A stretch of DNA of 6,506 nucleotides from an uncultured Solirubrobacteraceae bacterium. Lineage in GTDB: Bacteria; Actinomycetota; Thermoleophilia; Solirubrobacterales; Solirubrobacteraceae. Each line of letters opens with the position of its first letter. The stretch's first letter is position 1. The DNA is taken from positions 1 to 6,506 of the forward strand of contig CATPBV010000141.1 in NCBI GenBank assembly GCA_955652345.1, given 5' to 3'. This document shows, one piece after another, positions 1-5,985 of this stretch. A program made the translations under genes and the position numbers. A model generated the notes under the pieces. That model was given only the letters and a program-made list of their open reading frames with translations. It did no database searches and had not been told where the DNA came from.

Positions 1-130
1 CGATCCCGGCGGTCAGCGCGGCGGTCGCCGCGATCAGCCAGCGCCGGACCCGGCCCAGCCGGGCGAGCGCAGCGTCCCGCTGAAGCGCGGCCAGTCGTCG
101 CGGGCTCGTTGCATCGAGTGAGTCAGGCAT
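1..130 (-). CDS. N-terminus of an unidentified membrane protein (partial, runs off window)
   Basis: Reading from 130 down, an ATG opens a frame of 43 complete codons that is still open at base 1. The product begins MPDSLDATSPRRLAALQRD, a basic polar head with several Arg residues. It then enters a hydrophobic run beginning at about residue 32 (WLIAATAALTAGI), which looks like the start of a transmembrane segment in an N-in orientation. A GGAG Shine-Dalgarno sequence lies 5 bases before the ATG (on the + strand as ctcc near 136-139), which supports this start. GC-rich third positions fit a real gene. It lies 81 bases beyond the kinase stop, with a stem-loop between, so it may be a separate transcript or a weakly linked last gene. 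Function is unknown: only the membrane anchor can be seen. Confidence 0.7.
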   Translation of the reverse strand, partial: MPDSLDATSPRRLAALQRDAALARLGRVRRWLIAATAALTAGI

Positions 131-195
131 GCAGTCTCCGCGTCGACAGACAACCAGACCTCGCTAAGAGCAGTATGAGAATCGGCTTTCCATCG

Positions 196-221
196 CGGCG
201 ACTCTGCCCTGCTAGTCGCCG
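196..221 (-). terminator. Stem-loop spanning the histidine kinase stop codon
   Basis: On the minus strand CGGCGACT pairs with AGTCGCCG, an uninterrupted 8-bp stem around a 10-base loop, and the kinase TAG stop (214-212) lies inside the structure. No U-tract follows, so it is not a classical intrinsic terminator, but GC-rich stems without U-tails are often proposed as terminators or mRNA 3'-end stabilisers in high-GC actinobacteria. It separates the two-component genes from the membrane protein gene starting at 130. The rest of the gap (131-195) holds only that gene's ribosome binding site and no promoter I can support. Confidence 0.4.
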
Positions 222-1582
222 ATTATGACGGGGAGCTCGACGGTGAACGCGGCGCCAGCCACCACCACTCGGCCGTCGTGGCGCTCGGCGATCGCTAGCA
301 CGATCGCCAGGCCGAGGCCCGAGCCCGAACGTCCGCCGGCCTGCGGCCCGCGCCAGAATCGCTCGAACAGGCGCTCGCGGTGCTCGGGATCGGGTCCGGG
401 CCCCTCGTCTCGGACGGTCAGCAGCGCCGTCCCGGCCCGCACCGTCAGCTCGACCGTGACCTCCCCTCCCGGCGGCCCGTGGACGCGAGCGTTCTCGACC
501 AGGTTCTGGACGACCCTTTCGAGCGCATCGCGCTCGCCGAGTACGCGCGCCCGCTCGACCGCTCCCCGCCGCAGCGGCCGGCCGGCGTGGTCCTCGCTCG
601 CGATCGCCTCGTCGACGAGTCGGTCGAGGTCCACGGGCGCGGGCTCCTGCACCGTGCTGGACGCTCGCTCGAGCACCAGCAGGTCGTCGACGAGCCGCGC
701 GAGTCGCTCGGCGTCCCGCCGGAGATCGGCGAGCACCTCGCCTCGTACCCCGTGGGTGGCGACGTACTCGACATTTCCAAGCAGCGCAGTGACGGGCGTC
801 CGCAGTTCGTGGGAGGCGTCAGCCAGGAACCTGCGCTCGCTCGCTCGCGCGTCCTCCAGCGAGGCAAGCATGCGGTTCAGAACCCCGGTGAGCTGGCCGA
901 TCTCATCGCGATCGTCCGGTTCTGGCAGCCGGCGCGAGGGATCGGCCGTCCGCTCGATCTCACCTGCCGCGGAAGCGAGCCTTCGCAGCGGCGCGATTCC
1001 CCGGCGTGTCAAAGCCGTGGCGGCCAGGACCGCAACCACCGCGATCCCTGCCCCGGCGAGCGTGAGCACCAGCGCAAGATGCGCGAGCGTCGCGGAGATG
1101 TCGGTCGTGTCGGAGCCGACGATCACCGCTCCTCCGGCCGCCGGTCCGCCGGCCTGGGCGATCGGCGCGGCATACAGCCGGAAGCTGCGATCCGCGACCC
1201 GCGCCGTCTCGAAGCCGGACCGTCCCGACACGAGAGCTTGGCGTGCAAGCCTGTCCACCGGGAGCAATCGCGCTCCCAGGGTCAGCGATCGGGCGAGGAT
1301 CCGGCCCCTCGCATCGAGCACCTCGACCACGATCTGGCGCCCGGAGACAGGACTCTCGAGCGCCCCGGCGGCGCGCAGTACCGCCGGCGCGGAGACCGCC
1401 AGCTGGGCGACGTCCTCCCCACGCTGGCGCAGCGCGCCATCAAGCGTGCTCCGCAGCTCGTGGCCCACCAGCACCACGGTGACCAGCGCGAACGCCGCGA
1501 CGGCGGCGACGATCGCGCCCGACGAGGCGAGGATCAGACGGGCCCGCAGGGATGTTGCCGGGGCGATCCGCATCCCTTGCAT
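212..1582 (-). CDS. Two-component sensor histidine kinase (HAMP, HisKA, HATPase)
   Basis: This is a membrane-bound kinase of 456 residues that senses an extracytoplasmic signal, autophosphorylates on His and passes the phosphate to the regulator encoded just upstream. Order: a basic N-terminus; TM1 about 14-40; an extracytoplasmic region about 41-164; TM2 about 165-192; a HAMP linker about 193-245; a dimerisation/phosphoacceptor helix with FLADASHELRTP (His258); an N box around 360-366 (QNLVENA); a G1 box DEGPGP at 392-397; an F box LFERFW at 405-410; and a G2 box GSGLGLAIV at 420-428. All catalytic motifs are intact. The start is ATG with GAAGG about 9 bases before it; a second ATG three codons later is possible. 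It follows the regulator by 12 bases, so the two are surely co-transcribed. The roughly 125-residue outer region separates it from the loop-less BceS-type kinases that often sit with ABC exporters. The signal is unknown. Confidence 0.95.
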   Translation of the reverse strand: MQGMRIAPATSLRARLILASSGAIVAAVAAFALVTVVLVGHELRSTLDGALRQRGEDVAQLAVSAPAVLRAAGALESPVSGRQIVVEVLDARGRILARSLTLGARLLPVDRLARQALVSGRSGFETARVADRSFRLYAAPIAQAGGPAAGGAVIVGSDTTDISATLAHLALVLTLAGAGIAVVAVLAATALTRRGIAPLRRLASAAGEIERTADPSRRLPEPDDRDEIGQLTGVLNRMLASLEDARASERRFLADASHELRTPVTALLGNVEYVATHGVRGEVLADLRRDAERLARLVDDLLVLERASSTVQEPAPVDLDRLVDEAIASEDHAGRPLRRGAVERARVLGERDALERVVQNLVENARVHGPPGGEVTVELTVRAGTALLTVRDEGPGPDPEHRERLFERFWRGPQAGGRSGSGLGLAIVLAIAERHDGRVVVAGAAFTVELPVIIGD

Positions 1583-1594
1583 CCGAGCCGGCCT

Positions 1595-2278
1595 TCAAGC
1601 ACGGAGCTCGAAGCCCGCCCCCCGCAGCGTCCGGATCAGCGGCGGCGGCCCGAGCTTGCGGCGCAACCGCGTGACGTACCGGTCCACGACGTTCGACTCG
1701 GCGGCATCGTCCCAGATCTCATCGAGCGCACGCTCACGGGTGATCGTGCGCGCGGGCTCGCGGAGCAGAAGCTCGAGCAGCGCTGTCTCCCGTCCGGTGA
1801 GCGCGATCGGGCGACCGCCTCGGGTCGCCCGCCGCGCGTCGACGTCGAGCGTCAGGTCGGCATACGAGAGCAGCGGCTGCGACGCCGAATCTCCGTGGCG
1901 GCGCATCAGAGCCCGGAGGCGAGCGATTAGCTCGGGGACGGCGAACGGCTTGACCAGATAGTCGTCGGCGCCCGCTTGCAGGCCGGTCACCCGGTCCGCC
2001 ACGGCGTCGCGCGCGGTCAGCATCAGGATCGGCGTACCCAGTCCCTTGGCGCGAAACCGGCGGCATGCCGCAAGCCCGTCGACGCCGGGCATCGCCACGT
2101 CGAGCACGATCACGTCCGGGGCCGTGCGCTCGGCGAGCGCGAGAGCAGCGCCGCCGTCAGCCGCCAGCGCCACCTCGAATCCTTCCGCCTCGAGCGTGCG
2201 ATCGAGCATCCGGCGCAGCGACGAGTCGTCGTCCGCCACCAGCACACGCGGGCGCTCCGAATCCGGCGGACCGCTCAC
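1595..2278 (-). CDS. OmpR/PhoB-family response regulator
   Basis: This is a 227-residue DNA-binding regulator of usual OmpR-family length. The receiver domain covers about 11-125, with the acidic pocket DDD at 16-18, phosphoacceptor Asp60 (VIVLD), the switch Thr88 (MLTAR) and Lys110 (LVKPF). The winged helix-turn-helix domain covers about 135-227, including the ALTGRETALLELLL stretch, the recognition helix region SNVVDRYVTRLRRKL (195-209) and the closing wing RTLRGAGFEL. Its partner is the kinase encoded 12 bases downstream, and the ABC permease gene ends 33 bases upstream, so it sits mid-operon. The start taken is GTG with no clear Shine-Dalgarno sequence. A second GTG at codon 12 has GGAG 8 bases before it, but it would cut into the first beta strand, so the upstream GTG is preferred. 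It probably controls its own operon; target sites are suggested in 5372-5393. Confidence 0.95.
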   Translation of the reverse strand: MSGPPDSERPRVLVADDDSSLRRMLDRTLEAEGFEVALAADGGAALALAERTAPDVIVLDVAMPGVDGLAACRRFRAKGLGTPILMLTARDAVADRVTGLQAGADDYLVKPFAVPELIARLRALMRRHGDSASQPLLSYADLTLDVDARRATRGGRPIALTGRETALLELLLREPARTITRERALDEIWDDAAESNVVDRYVTRLRRKLGPPPLIRTLRGAGFELRA

Positions 2279-2311
2279 CGGCGCCGTGGGCTGGGGACGC
2301 CTACCGTCGCC

Positions 2312-3136
2312 TCACCCACCGGCCACGTCGCGGCGCAGGAACACCAGGTAGGCGGTGGCAAGCGACGGCAGGCCGTAGCACGCGCAGACCCATGCGGCGT
2401 GGATGATGGGCGCCCAATCGGTAGGAGTGCGCAGCAAGCCCTGCCACGCGTTGAATTGGGTGCTGAGCAGGTAGGGCTGGGTGCCGCTCAGGCCCGGGAG
2501 GATCCCGATCAGCTGGATCAGCAGTGAGATCATCAGCGTCCCCACGACCGCGGCCGCGCTGTTACGGGTGATGGTGGAGAGCATCAGCCCGATGCAGACG
2601 ATCGCCGCGATCGGGATCAGGTACACGAGCAGGCCCAAATACACGAGCTCGAGCCCCTTCGGCGCTGAGACGATCGTCCCGGACAGGCTCTGGAGCGAGT
2701 TGAAGCCAGATTGGATGCTGCCCGCCACGACCGCCACGGTCCCGCTCAGCATGATCGCCGCAACCGCGTAGGTTGCGGCCGCCAGCGCCTTGCCCCCGAA
2801 GATCTGCCCGCGCTCCAGCGACCGTGTGAGGACCGTCTTGAGCGTGCCGTTGTGGTCCTCCGAGGCGAAGATGTCCCCGGCCACAAGCGCCGTGATCAGC
2901 GGGAACAGCCACACCGCCCCGAACAGCAGAAGCACGAGCGGCACCGCAAGGCCGCTCTTGGTCAGGTAGGAGGCGAACGCGAAATCGCCGCCCCGGCGGT
3001 CGTGGCGGAAGTGGATCGCAACCACGAACAGGATCGGGACCGCCGCAGCGGCGCCGAGGCCAAGGTAGGTCCGCTTCTGATAGCGGAGCTTGGTCAGCTC
3101 CCACCGGTACACCGTGGCGACGCCCGGCGACTTCAC
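2312..3136 (-). CDS. ABC-2 type transporter permease, six membrane spans
   Basis: A 274-residue integral membrane protein, the channel half of the exporter whose ATPase gene precedes it. A cytoplasmic amphipathic start (VYRWELTKLRYQKRTY) leads into hydrophobic spans at about 24-42, 62-87, 118-140, 162-188, 192-213 and 243-267, the six-helix ABC-2 layout. Between spans 2 and 3 is the family's cytoplasmic coupling stretch, DIFASEDHNGTLKTVLTRS at 88-106, followed by RGQIFGGKALAA. This resembles the BcrB/NatB-like family of single-unit permeases, two copies of which probably pair with two ATPases. The GTG start overlaps the ATPase stop as GTGA and has a near-ideal GGAGGTGA site 4 bases upstream. 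The substrate cannot be told: antimicrobial peptide, lipid or ion-linked export are all known for relatives. No sign of damage. Confidence 0.9.
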   Translation of the reverse strand: MKSPGVATVYRWELTKLRYQKRTYLGLGAAAAVPILFVVAIHFRHDRRGGDFAFASYLTKSGLAVPLVLLLFGAVWLFPLITALVAGDIFASEDHNGTLKTVLTRSLERGQIFGGKALAAATYAVAAIMLSGTVAVVAGSIQSGFNSLQSLSGTIVSAPKGLELVYLGLLVYLIPIAAIVCIGLMLSTITRNSAAAVVGTLMISLLIQLIGILPGLSGTQPYLLSTQFNAWQGLLRTPTDWAPIIHAAWVCACYGLPSLATAYLVFLRRDVAGG

Positions 3137-4104
3137 CGGCTCACCTCCACGGGCTCGGGCTCGGACACGGGCCGCGCCCCATCCTCGCCTTCGGTCAGCG
3201 AGAAGAACAGATCCTCGAGCGTCGCGGTCCCTGGGACCAGCGCGCGGATCAGCGCGCCGGCCTCGACCAGGGCCTGCGACAACGTTGCGACGGCCTCTTC
3301 ATCCGCGGTGAAGCAGATCTTGTCGTGGTCCGAACGAAGGTCACGAATCCCGTGCTGAGCGCGGCAGACCGCCATCGCCCGCTGGTCGTCGGTCGTCGAT
3401 AGCCGATACGTGGTACCCGCGCTGCGCTTGAGGTCGGCAATCCTGCCCTCGTACACGATCCGTCCGTGCTGGACGATCGCCACGCGATTGCACAGCTCCT
3501 CGACCTCCGGCAAAACGTGGCTCGAGAGCACCACGGTCATCCCCTGTTCGGCGAGCCGGCGGATCAGCACCCGCATGTCGCGCATCCCCCCGGGATCGAG
3601 CCCCGTCGCGGGCTCGTCGAGGATCATGAGCTTGGGGTCGCGCAGGAGCGCGGCGGCGATCCCGAGGCGCTGCTTCATCCCGTGGGAGTAGCCCCCGACC
3701 CGATCGCTCGCGCGGTCTGAGAGCTCGACCGTCTCGAGCGCCTGGTCGATCCGCGTCGGCGCGCCGTGTCCGTCGAACGCCGCCAGGAGCTCCAGGTTGC
3801 GCCTCCCCGTCAGGTACGGGTAGAAGGTCGGCGCCTCCACGAAACCCGCGACGCCATCGAGCGCGCGGACGCTCGCCTGCGGGTCGCGACCGAACAGCGC
3901 AACGGTCCCGGCGGTGGGCCGGATGAGGCCCAGCATCATCCGCAGCGAGGTCGTCTTACCGGCGCCGTTCGGCCCGAGGTAGCCGTAGACATCGCCTACC
4001 TCGACGGTCAGATCGACGCCGGCGACGGCGATCAGATCGCTGTATCGCTTGACCAGCCCCCGAACCTCAACCGGGGGCTGAGAGCTGGCCAAGGCATCTG
4101 TCAC
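3133..4104 (-). CDS. ABC transporter ATP-binding protein (ABC-2 / BcrA-like exporter ATPase)
   Basis: This 323-residue cytoplasmic ATPase powers the six-span permease encoded next. The motifs are complete: Walker A GPNGAGKT at 44-51; ABC signature YSHGMKQR at 139-146, the variant common in ABC-2 drug and bacitracin-type exporters; Walker B LMILDE at 159-164; D-loop GLDP at 168-171; and switch His196 in LSSHVLPEVEEL. The Q-loop position holds Glu90 (GFVEAPTFYPYLTG) in place of Gln, as in BcrA/LanF-type ATPases. After about 225 there is a C-terminal extension of about 100 residues, typical of this subfamily, with the ALVPGTATLEDLFFSLT element near the end. The GTG start overlaps the stop of the LolA-like gene as GTGA. 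No good Shine-Dalgarno sequence is seen, so initiation is probably coupled. Confidence in family is very high; the substrate is unknown. Confidence 0.96.
   Translation of the reverse strand: MTDALASSQPPVEVRGLVKRYSDLIAVAGVDLTVEVGDVYGYLGPNGAGKTTSLRMMLGLIRPTAGTVALFGRDPQASVRALDGVAGFVEAPTFYPYLTGRRNLELLAAFDGHGAPTRIDQALETVELSDRASDRVGGYSHGMKQRLGIAAALLRDPKLMILDEPATGLDPGGMRDMRVLIRRLAEQGMTVVLSSHVLPEVEELCNRVAIVQHGRIVYEGRIADLKRSAGTTYRLSTTDDQRAMAVCRAQHGIRDLRSDHDKICFTADEEAVATLSQALVEAGALIRALVPGTATLEDLFFSLTEGEDGARPVSEPEPVEVSR
3141..3148 (-). promoter_or_regulatory. Strong ribosome binding site of the permease, inside the ATPase gene
   Basis: The minus-strand octamer GGAGGTGA matches the anti-Shine-Dalgarno consensus and lies 4 bases before the permease GTG. 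It is written into the last ATPase codons (for the VEVSR end). It fixes the permease start and suggests that the permease gets its own efficient initiation in addition to coupling through the GTGA overlap. Confidence 0.75.
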
Positions 4105-5324
4105 AGCGCTCGTGCCGCTAGCTCAGCCGCCGTGGCGGGAACCGAGCCGACGACCGTGTAGCTCACCTGACCACGTGTGAAGCGGATCATCGTGCCGAGC
4201 GCCGTGTCCAGCTCCTGGCCGGTGGAGCCGTTGATCGAGACCGTCGGAAGCGAGAGCCCCGCGTGATCCCCGTTGCTCGCCGGGGGCGCCGCGGCTCGGC
4301 CCGAGGTTGCCGTCTGCTCGATCACGGCGATCCCACCGAGGTTCTGGCCGTAGGAGATCAGCGCGGCGGGCGATCCACCCCAGTCGAGCAGGGTGACCGA
4401 CCGGCGGGGGAGCCCGACCAGGCTGTTCGGCGCGACGAGCGGGAAGCTGAGGTGGCGCGCTACCGCCGCGACGCCGGAGATCTGCGCGTGACGTCCATGC
4501 TCCCGATGGAGACGCGCGCGGGCGCTTGTCAGACCGCCGCCGGCTGCCGATGTGTCGACCTTCACCACTTTCGCACCGCTGGGCGGGGAGATGTGGAACA
4601 CCGACCTGGGCACGGGTCCGTAGGAGATGTCGGTCGCCTTCAGCTCGAGCACCGGGGTGCTGTCGTTGCGGGCATAGACGGCGATCCGCAGCGGAACGCC
4701 GCGGGCGGCGTCCCATGCAAGCTCGGCGGCGCCGAGCAGCCCGCCGTCGTGCTTCGGCGAGATCCGGACCGTGTACGCGGCCTGCCCTGCGACGTCGCTC
4801 GGGATCGCGCCGGAGATGTTGACGTGGCCGATCAAGCGGTTCAGATCAGACTGGATCTGTGCGATCGACGGCAGCTGGTGCTGCTTGGCGGAGGTCAAGC
4901 TGTCCTTGCCGGTGTGCGCGGGGAGCTTGCCCTCGTAGACCGTGTTCGACGACGGGTCGTAGACGGAGAAGCCGCCGGAGCTCACGACGACCTGCGCGTC
5001 GCCGTTGTCGGACTGGAGCTCCAGCCGGAGCCCGTGGTCGGAGAGCCAAAGCCGCCCGGTGCCGCCGGAGAGCAGCGGGTCCGATCCCTGGATGTTCGAG
5101 GCGGGGATCAGATTGTTGGTGAACCTGATCCGAGCCGTGATCCCGGCGGGAGCGGGGGCGGCAAGCGCGGAGTGGATCGCCTGAGCGAGCGGACGCGGCG
5201 GCGGAACCGGCCCGGATCCGGAGGCCGCAACCGCGATGGCGGTGCCGCCTCCGATCACGGCGATCAGAGCGACGATGAGCCCTAGCAGGCGGCGGGTTGA
5301 TGTGGTGCGCAGGAAGTTCGACAC
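4101..5324 (-). CDS. Membrane-anchored LolA/RseB-like protein
   Basis: A 407-residue protein and the first gene of the ABC/two-component operon. A basic head (RTTSTRRL) and a hydrophobic span at about 13-33 anchor it or act as a signal sequence; there is no lipobox Cys. A Pro-rich linker (about 38-45) leads to a domain at about 46-255 with the pattern of the LolA/RseB convex beta-sheet fold. This includes the RLWLSDHGLRLEL strands, GGFSVYDPSSNTVYEG, a DVAGQAAYTVRISPK strand, and the closing GVPLRIAVYARN and SVFHISPPSGAKV. After a charged linker (about 262-282) comes a second domain to 407, rich in beta strands and ending VVGSVPATAAELA. The assignment rests on pattern, not on a catalytic residue. 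Relatives bind lipoproteins or lipids, or sense envelope stress. The GTG start has GAAAGG about 10 bases upstream. It probably works with the exporter outside the membrane, either delivering substrate or signalling to the kinase. Confidence 0.75.
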   Translation of the reverse strand: MSNFLRTTSTRRLLGLIVALIAVIGGGTAIAVAASGSGPVPPPRPLAQAIHSALAAPAPAGITARIRFTNNLIPASNIQGSDPLLSGGTGRLWLSDHGLRLELQSDNGDAQVVVSSGGFSVYDPSSNTVYEGKLPAHTGKDSLTSAKQHQLPSIAQIQSDLNRLIGHVNISGAIPSDVAGQAAYTVRISPKHDGGLLGAAELAWDAARGVPLRIAVYARNDSTPVLELKATDISYGPVPRSVFHISPPSGAKVVKVDTSAAGGGLTSARARLHREHGRHAQISGVAAVARHLSFPLVAPNSLVGLPRRSVTLLDWGGSPAALISYGQNLGGIAVIEQTATSGRAAAPPASNGDHAGLSLPTVSINGSTGQELDTALGTMIRFTRGQVSYTVVGSVPATAAELAARAL

Positions 5325-5340
5325 GATCTTTGGGCCTTTC

Positions 5341-5353
5341 TCGCGATTCGCGA
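5341..5353. promoter_or_regulatory. 13-base dyad just upstream of the operon's first gene
   Basis: TCGCGA-T-TCGCGA is a palindromic hexamer repeated with one base between, symmetric except at its centre. It overlaps the edge of the ribosome binding site (GAAAGG, about 5336-5342) of the LolA-like gene and lies just downstream of a weak -10-like TATCGT (5362-5357, minus strand). That position suits a repressor operator or an mRNA hairpin limiting initiation. CG-rich palindromes can arise by chance in this composition. Confidence 0.35.
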
Positions 5354-5371
5354 AGCACGATAGGCCGCAAG

Positions 5372-5393
5372 CTTGAAATTACTTTGACAGATC
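5372..5393 (-). promoter_or_regulatory. AT-rich promoter patch with two half-sites 11 bases apart
   Basis: In a background of very high GC, this stretch is the most AT-rich of the 91-base gap between the two gene blocks. TTGA occurs at 5373-5376 and again at 5384-5387 (+ strand; TCAA on the minus strand), an 11-base period that fits head-to-tail binding of an OmpR/PhoB-type regulator on one face of the helix. A possible -10 is TATCGT at 5362-5357, but no well-spaced -35 hexamer is present, which would suit an activator-dependent promoter. The regulator encoded in this operon is the natural candidate to bind here. Confidence 0.35.
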
Positions 5394-5415
5394 GCTTCCC
5401 TGGGCTTGGGACCGC

Positions 5416-5985
5416 TCAACAGTGGACGCCCACCTGGGCCGGCGTCGGCGTCGCGCGGACCGTGGTCCTCCCAGTCGGCTGCAGTTTGGCGCCCACCCAC
5501 GTCATCCGTCGGTCGGTGCGATCCCAGATTCCCCGGAAGGGCGTCCGCTCATCGAACTCGTGCTGGATGATCATCGGCGGCCGGCCGATCATGATCGGCG
5601 CGTAGGGGGTGGCGCCGGTCGGTATTCGCATCGCGACCTCCTCGGGCACACACGTGAAACCGAACAAGATGCCCGCGTCCTGGCCGCCGTACAGGAGCTC
5701 ACCGGCCTTCTGAAGCGAGTGCCCGTTGAACGCGTACACCGCCATCCCCTCGTCGGTCGTGACATGGCCGTCGTGCACGAACAGCTCTGCGCCGCGGCGG
5801 TTTCCGATCACGTTCTTGGCGAGGGCGATCGTCGCGTTCATGTCCGCCTGTACGGTCGCGCGCAGCTCGCCGCCGCGTGCCTGGAACACCACCAGCGTGA
5901 AAACGCCGCTGCTGCGCGCTGTCGTGTAGAGCACGATCAGGTCTCGAGTACCGTCGCCATCGACATCAGCGCGAGCGACGGTCAC
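5416..5985 (-). CDS. Extracytoplasmic FG-GAP/VCBS-like domain, probably the C-terminal part of a frameshifted membrane protein
   Basis: A frame of up to 189 residues whose first available start is a GTG forming a GTGA overlap with the preceding stop. The DVDGDGTRDL motif near its beginning (residues 7-16) has the DxDxDG...DL pattern of calcium-binding FG-GAP/VCBS repeat proteins. A second, looser repeat lies around 65-92 (GAELFVHDG and MAVYAFNGHSLQ). Two Cys at 112 and 189 could pair outside the cell. There is no signal peptide and no Shine-Dalgarno sequence before the GTG. The same frame stays coding-like for 41 codons upstream, to about 6108: I count 36 of 41 third positions as G or C, against 25 of 41 in the overlapping frame. 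So the real protein probably begins at 6323 and changes frame near 6105-6130. Alternatively it is a separate, coupled gene. Role unknown; it is likely linked to the sigma factor upstream. Confidence 0.6.
   Translation of the reverse strand: MTVARADVDGDGTRDLIVLYTTARSSGVFTLVVFQARGGELRATVQADMNATIALAKNVIGNRRGAELFVHDGHVTTDEGMAVYAFNGHSLQKAGELLYGGQDAGILFGFTCVPEEVAMRIPTGATPYAPIMIGRPPMIIQHEFDERTPFRGIWDRTDRRMTWVGAKLQPTGRTTVRATPTPAQVGVHC

Noticed and set aside
225..1961. Very long + strand open frame (over 500 codons) opposite the kinase and regulator
   Set aside because: It is rich in Ser/Arg/Pro/Ala with no domain, while the minus strand carries intact kinase and regulator motifs. Long antisense frames are expected at this GC content.
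2279..2311. Possible internal promoter or terminator between permease and regulator
   Set aside because: Only 33 bases with a GTGGG/CCCAC pair too far apart for a stable hairpin, and no promoter hexamers. Simple operon continuation explains it.
2046..2527. Overlapping + strand frames around the regulator/permease junction
   Set aside because: Arg/Pro-rich shadows of the minus strand genes, with no motifs.
4263..5285. + strand open frame of 340 codons opposite the LolA-like gene
   Set aside because: Its product is Arg/Gly/Asp-rich and low in complexity, with no start signal. The minus strand gene has an anchor, a start site and coupled neighbours.
5398..5414. TCCC/GGGA hairpin after the stop of the FG-GAP-like frame as terminator
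   Set aside because: A 4-bp stem with no U-tract is too weak to call.
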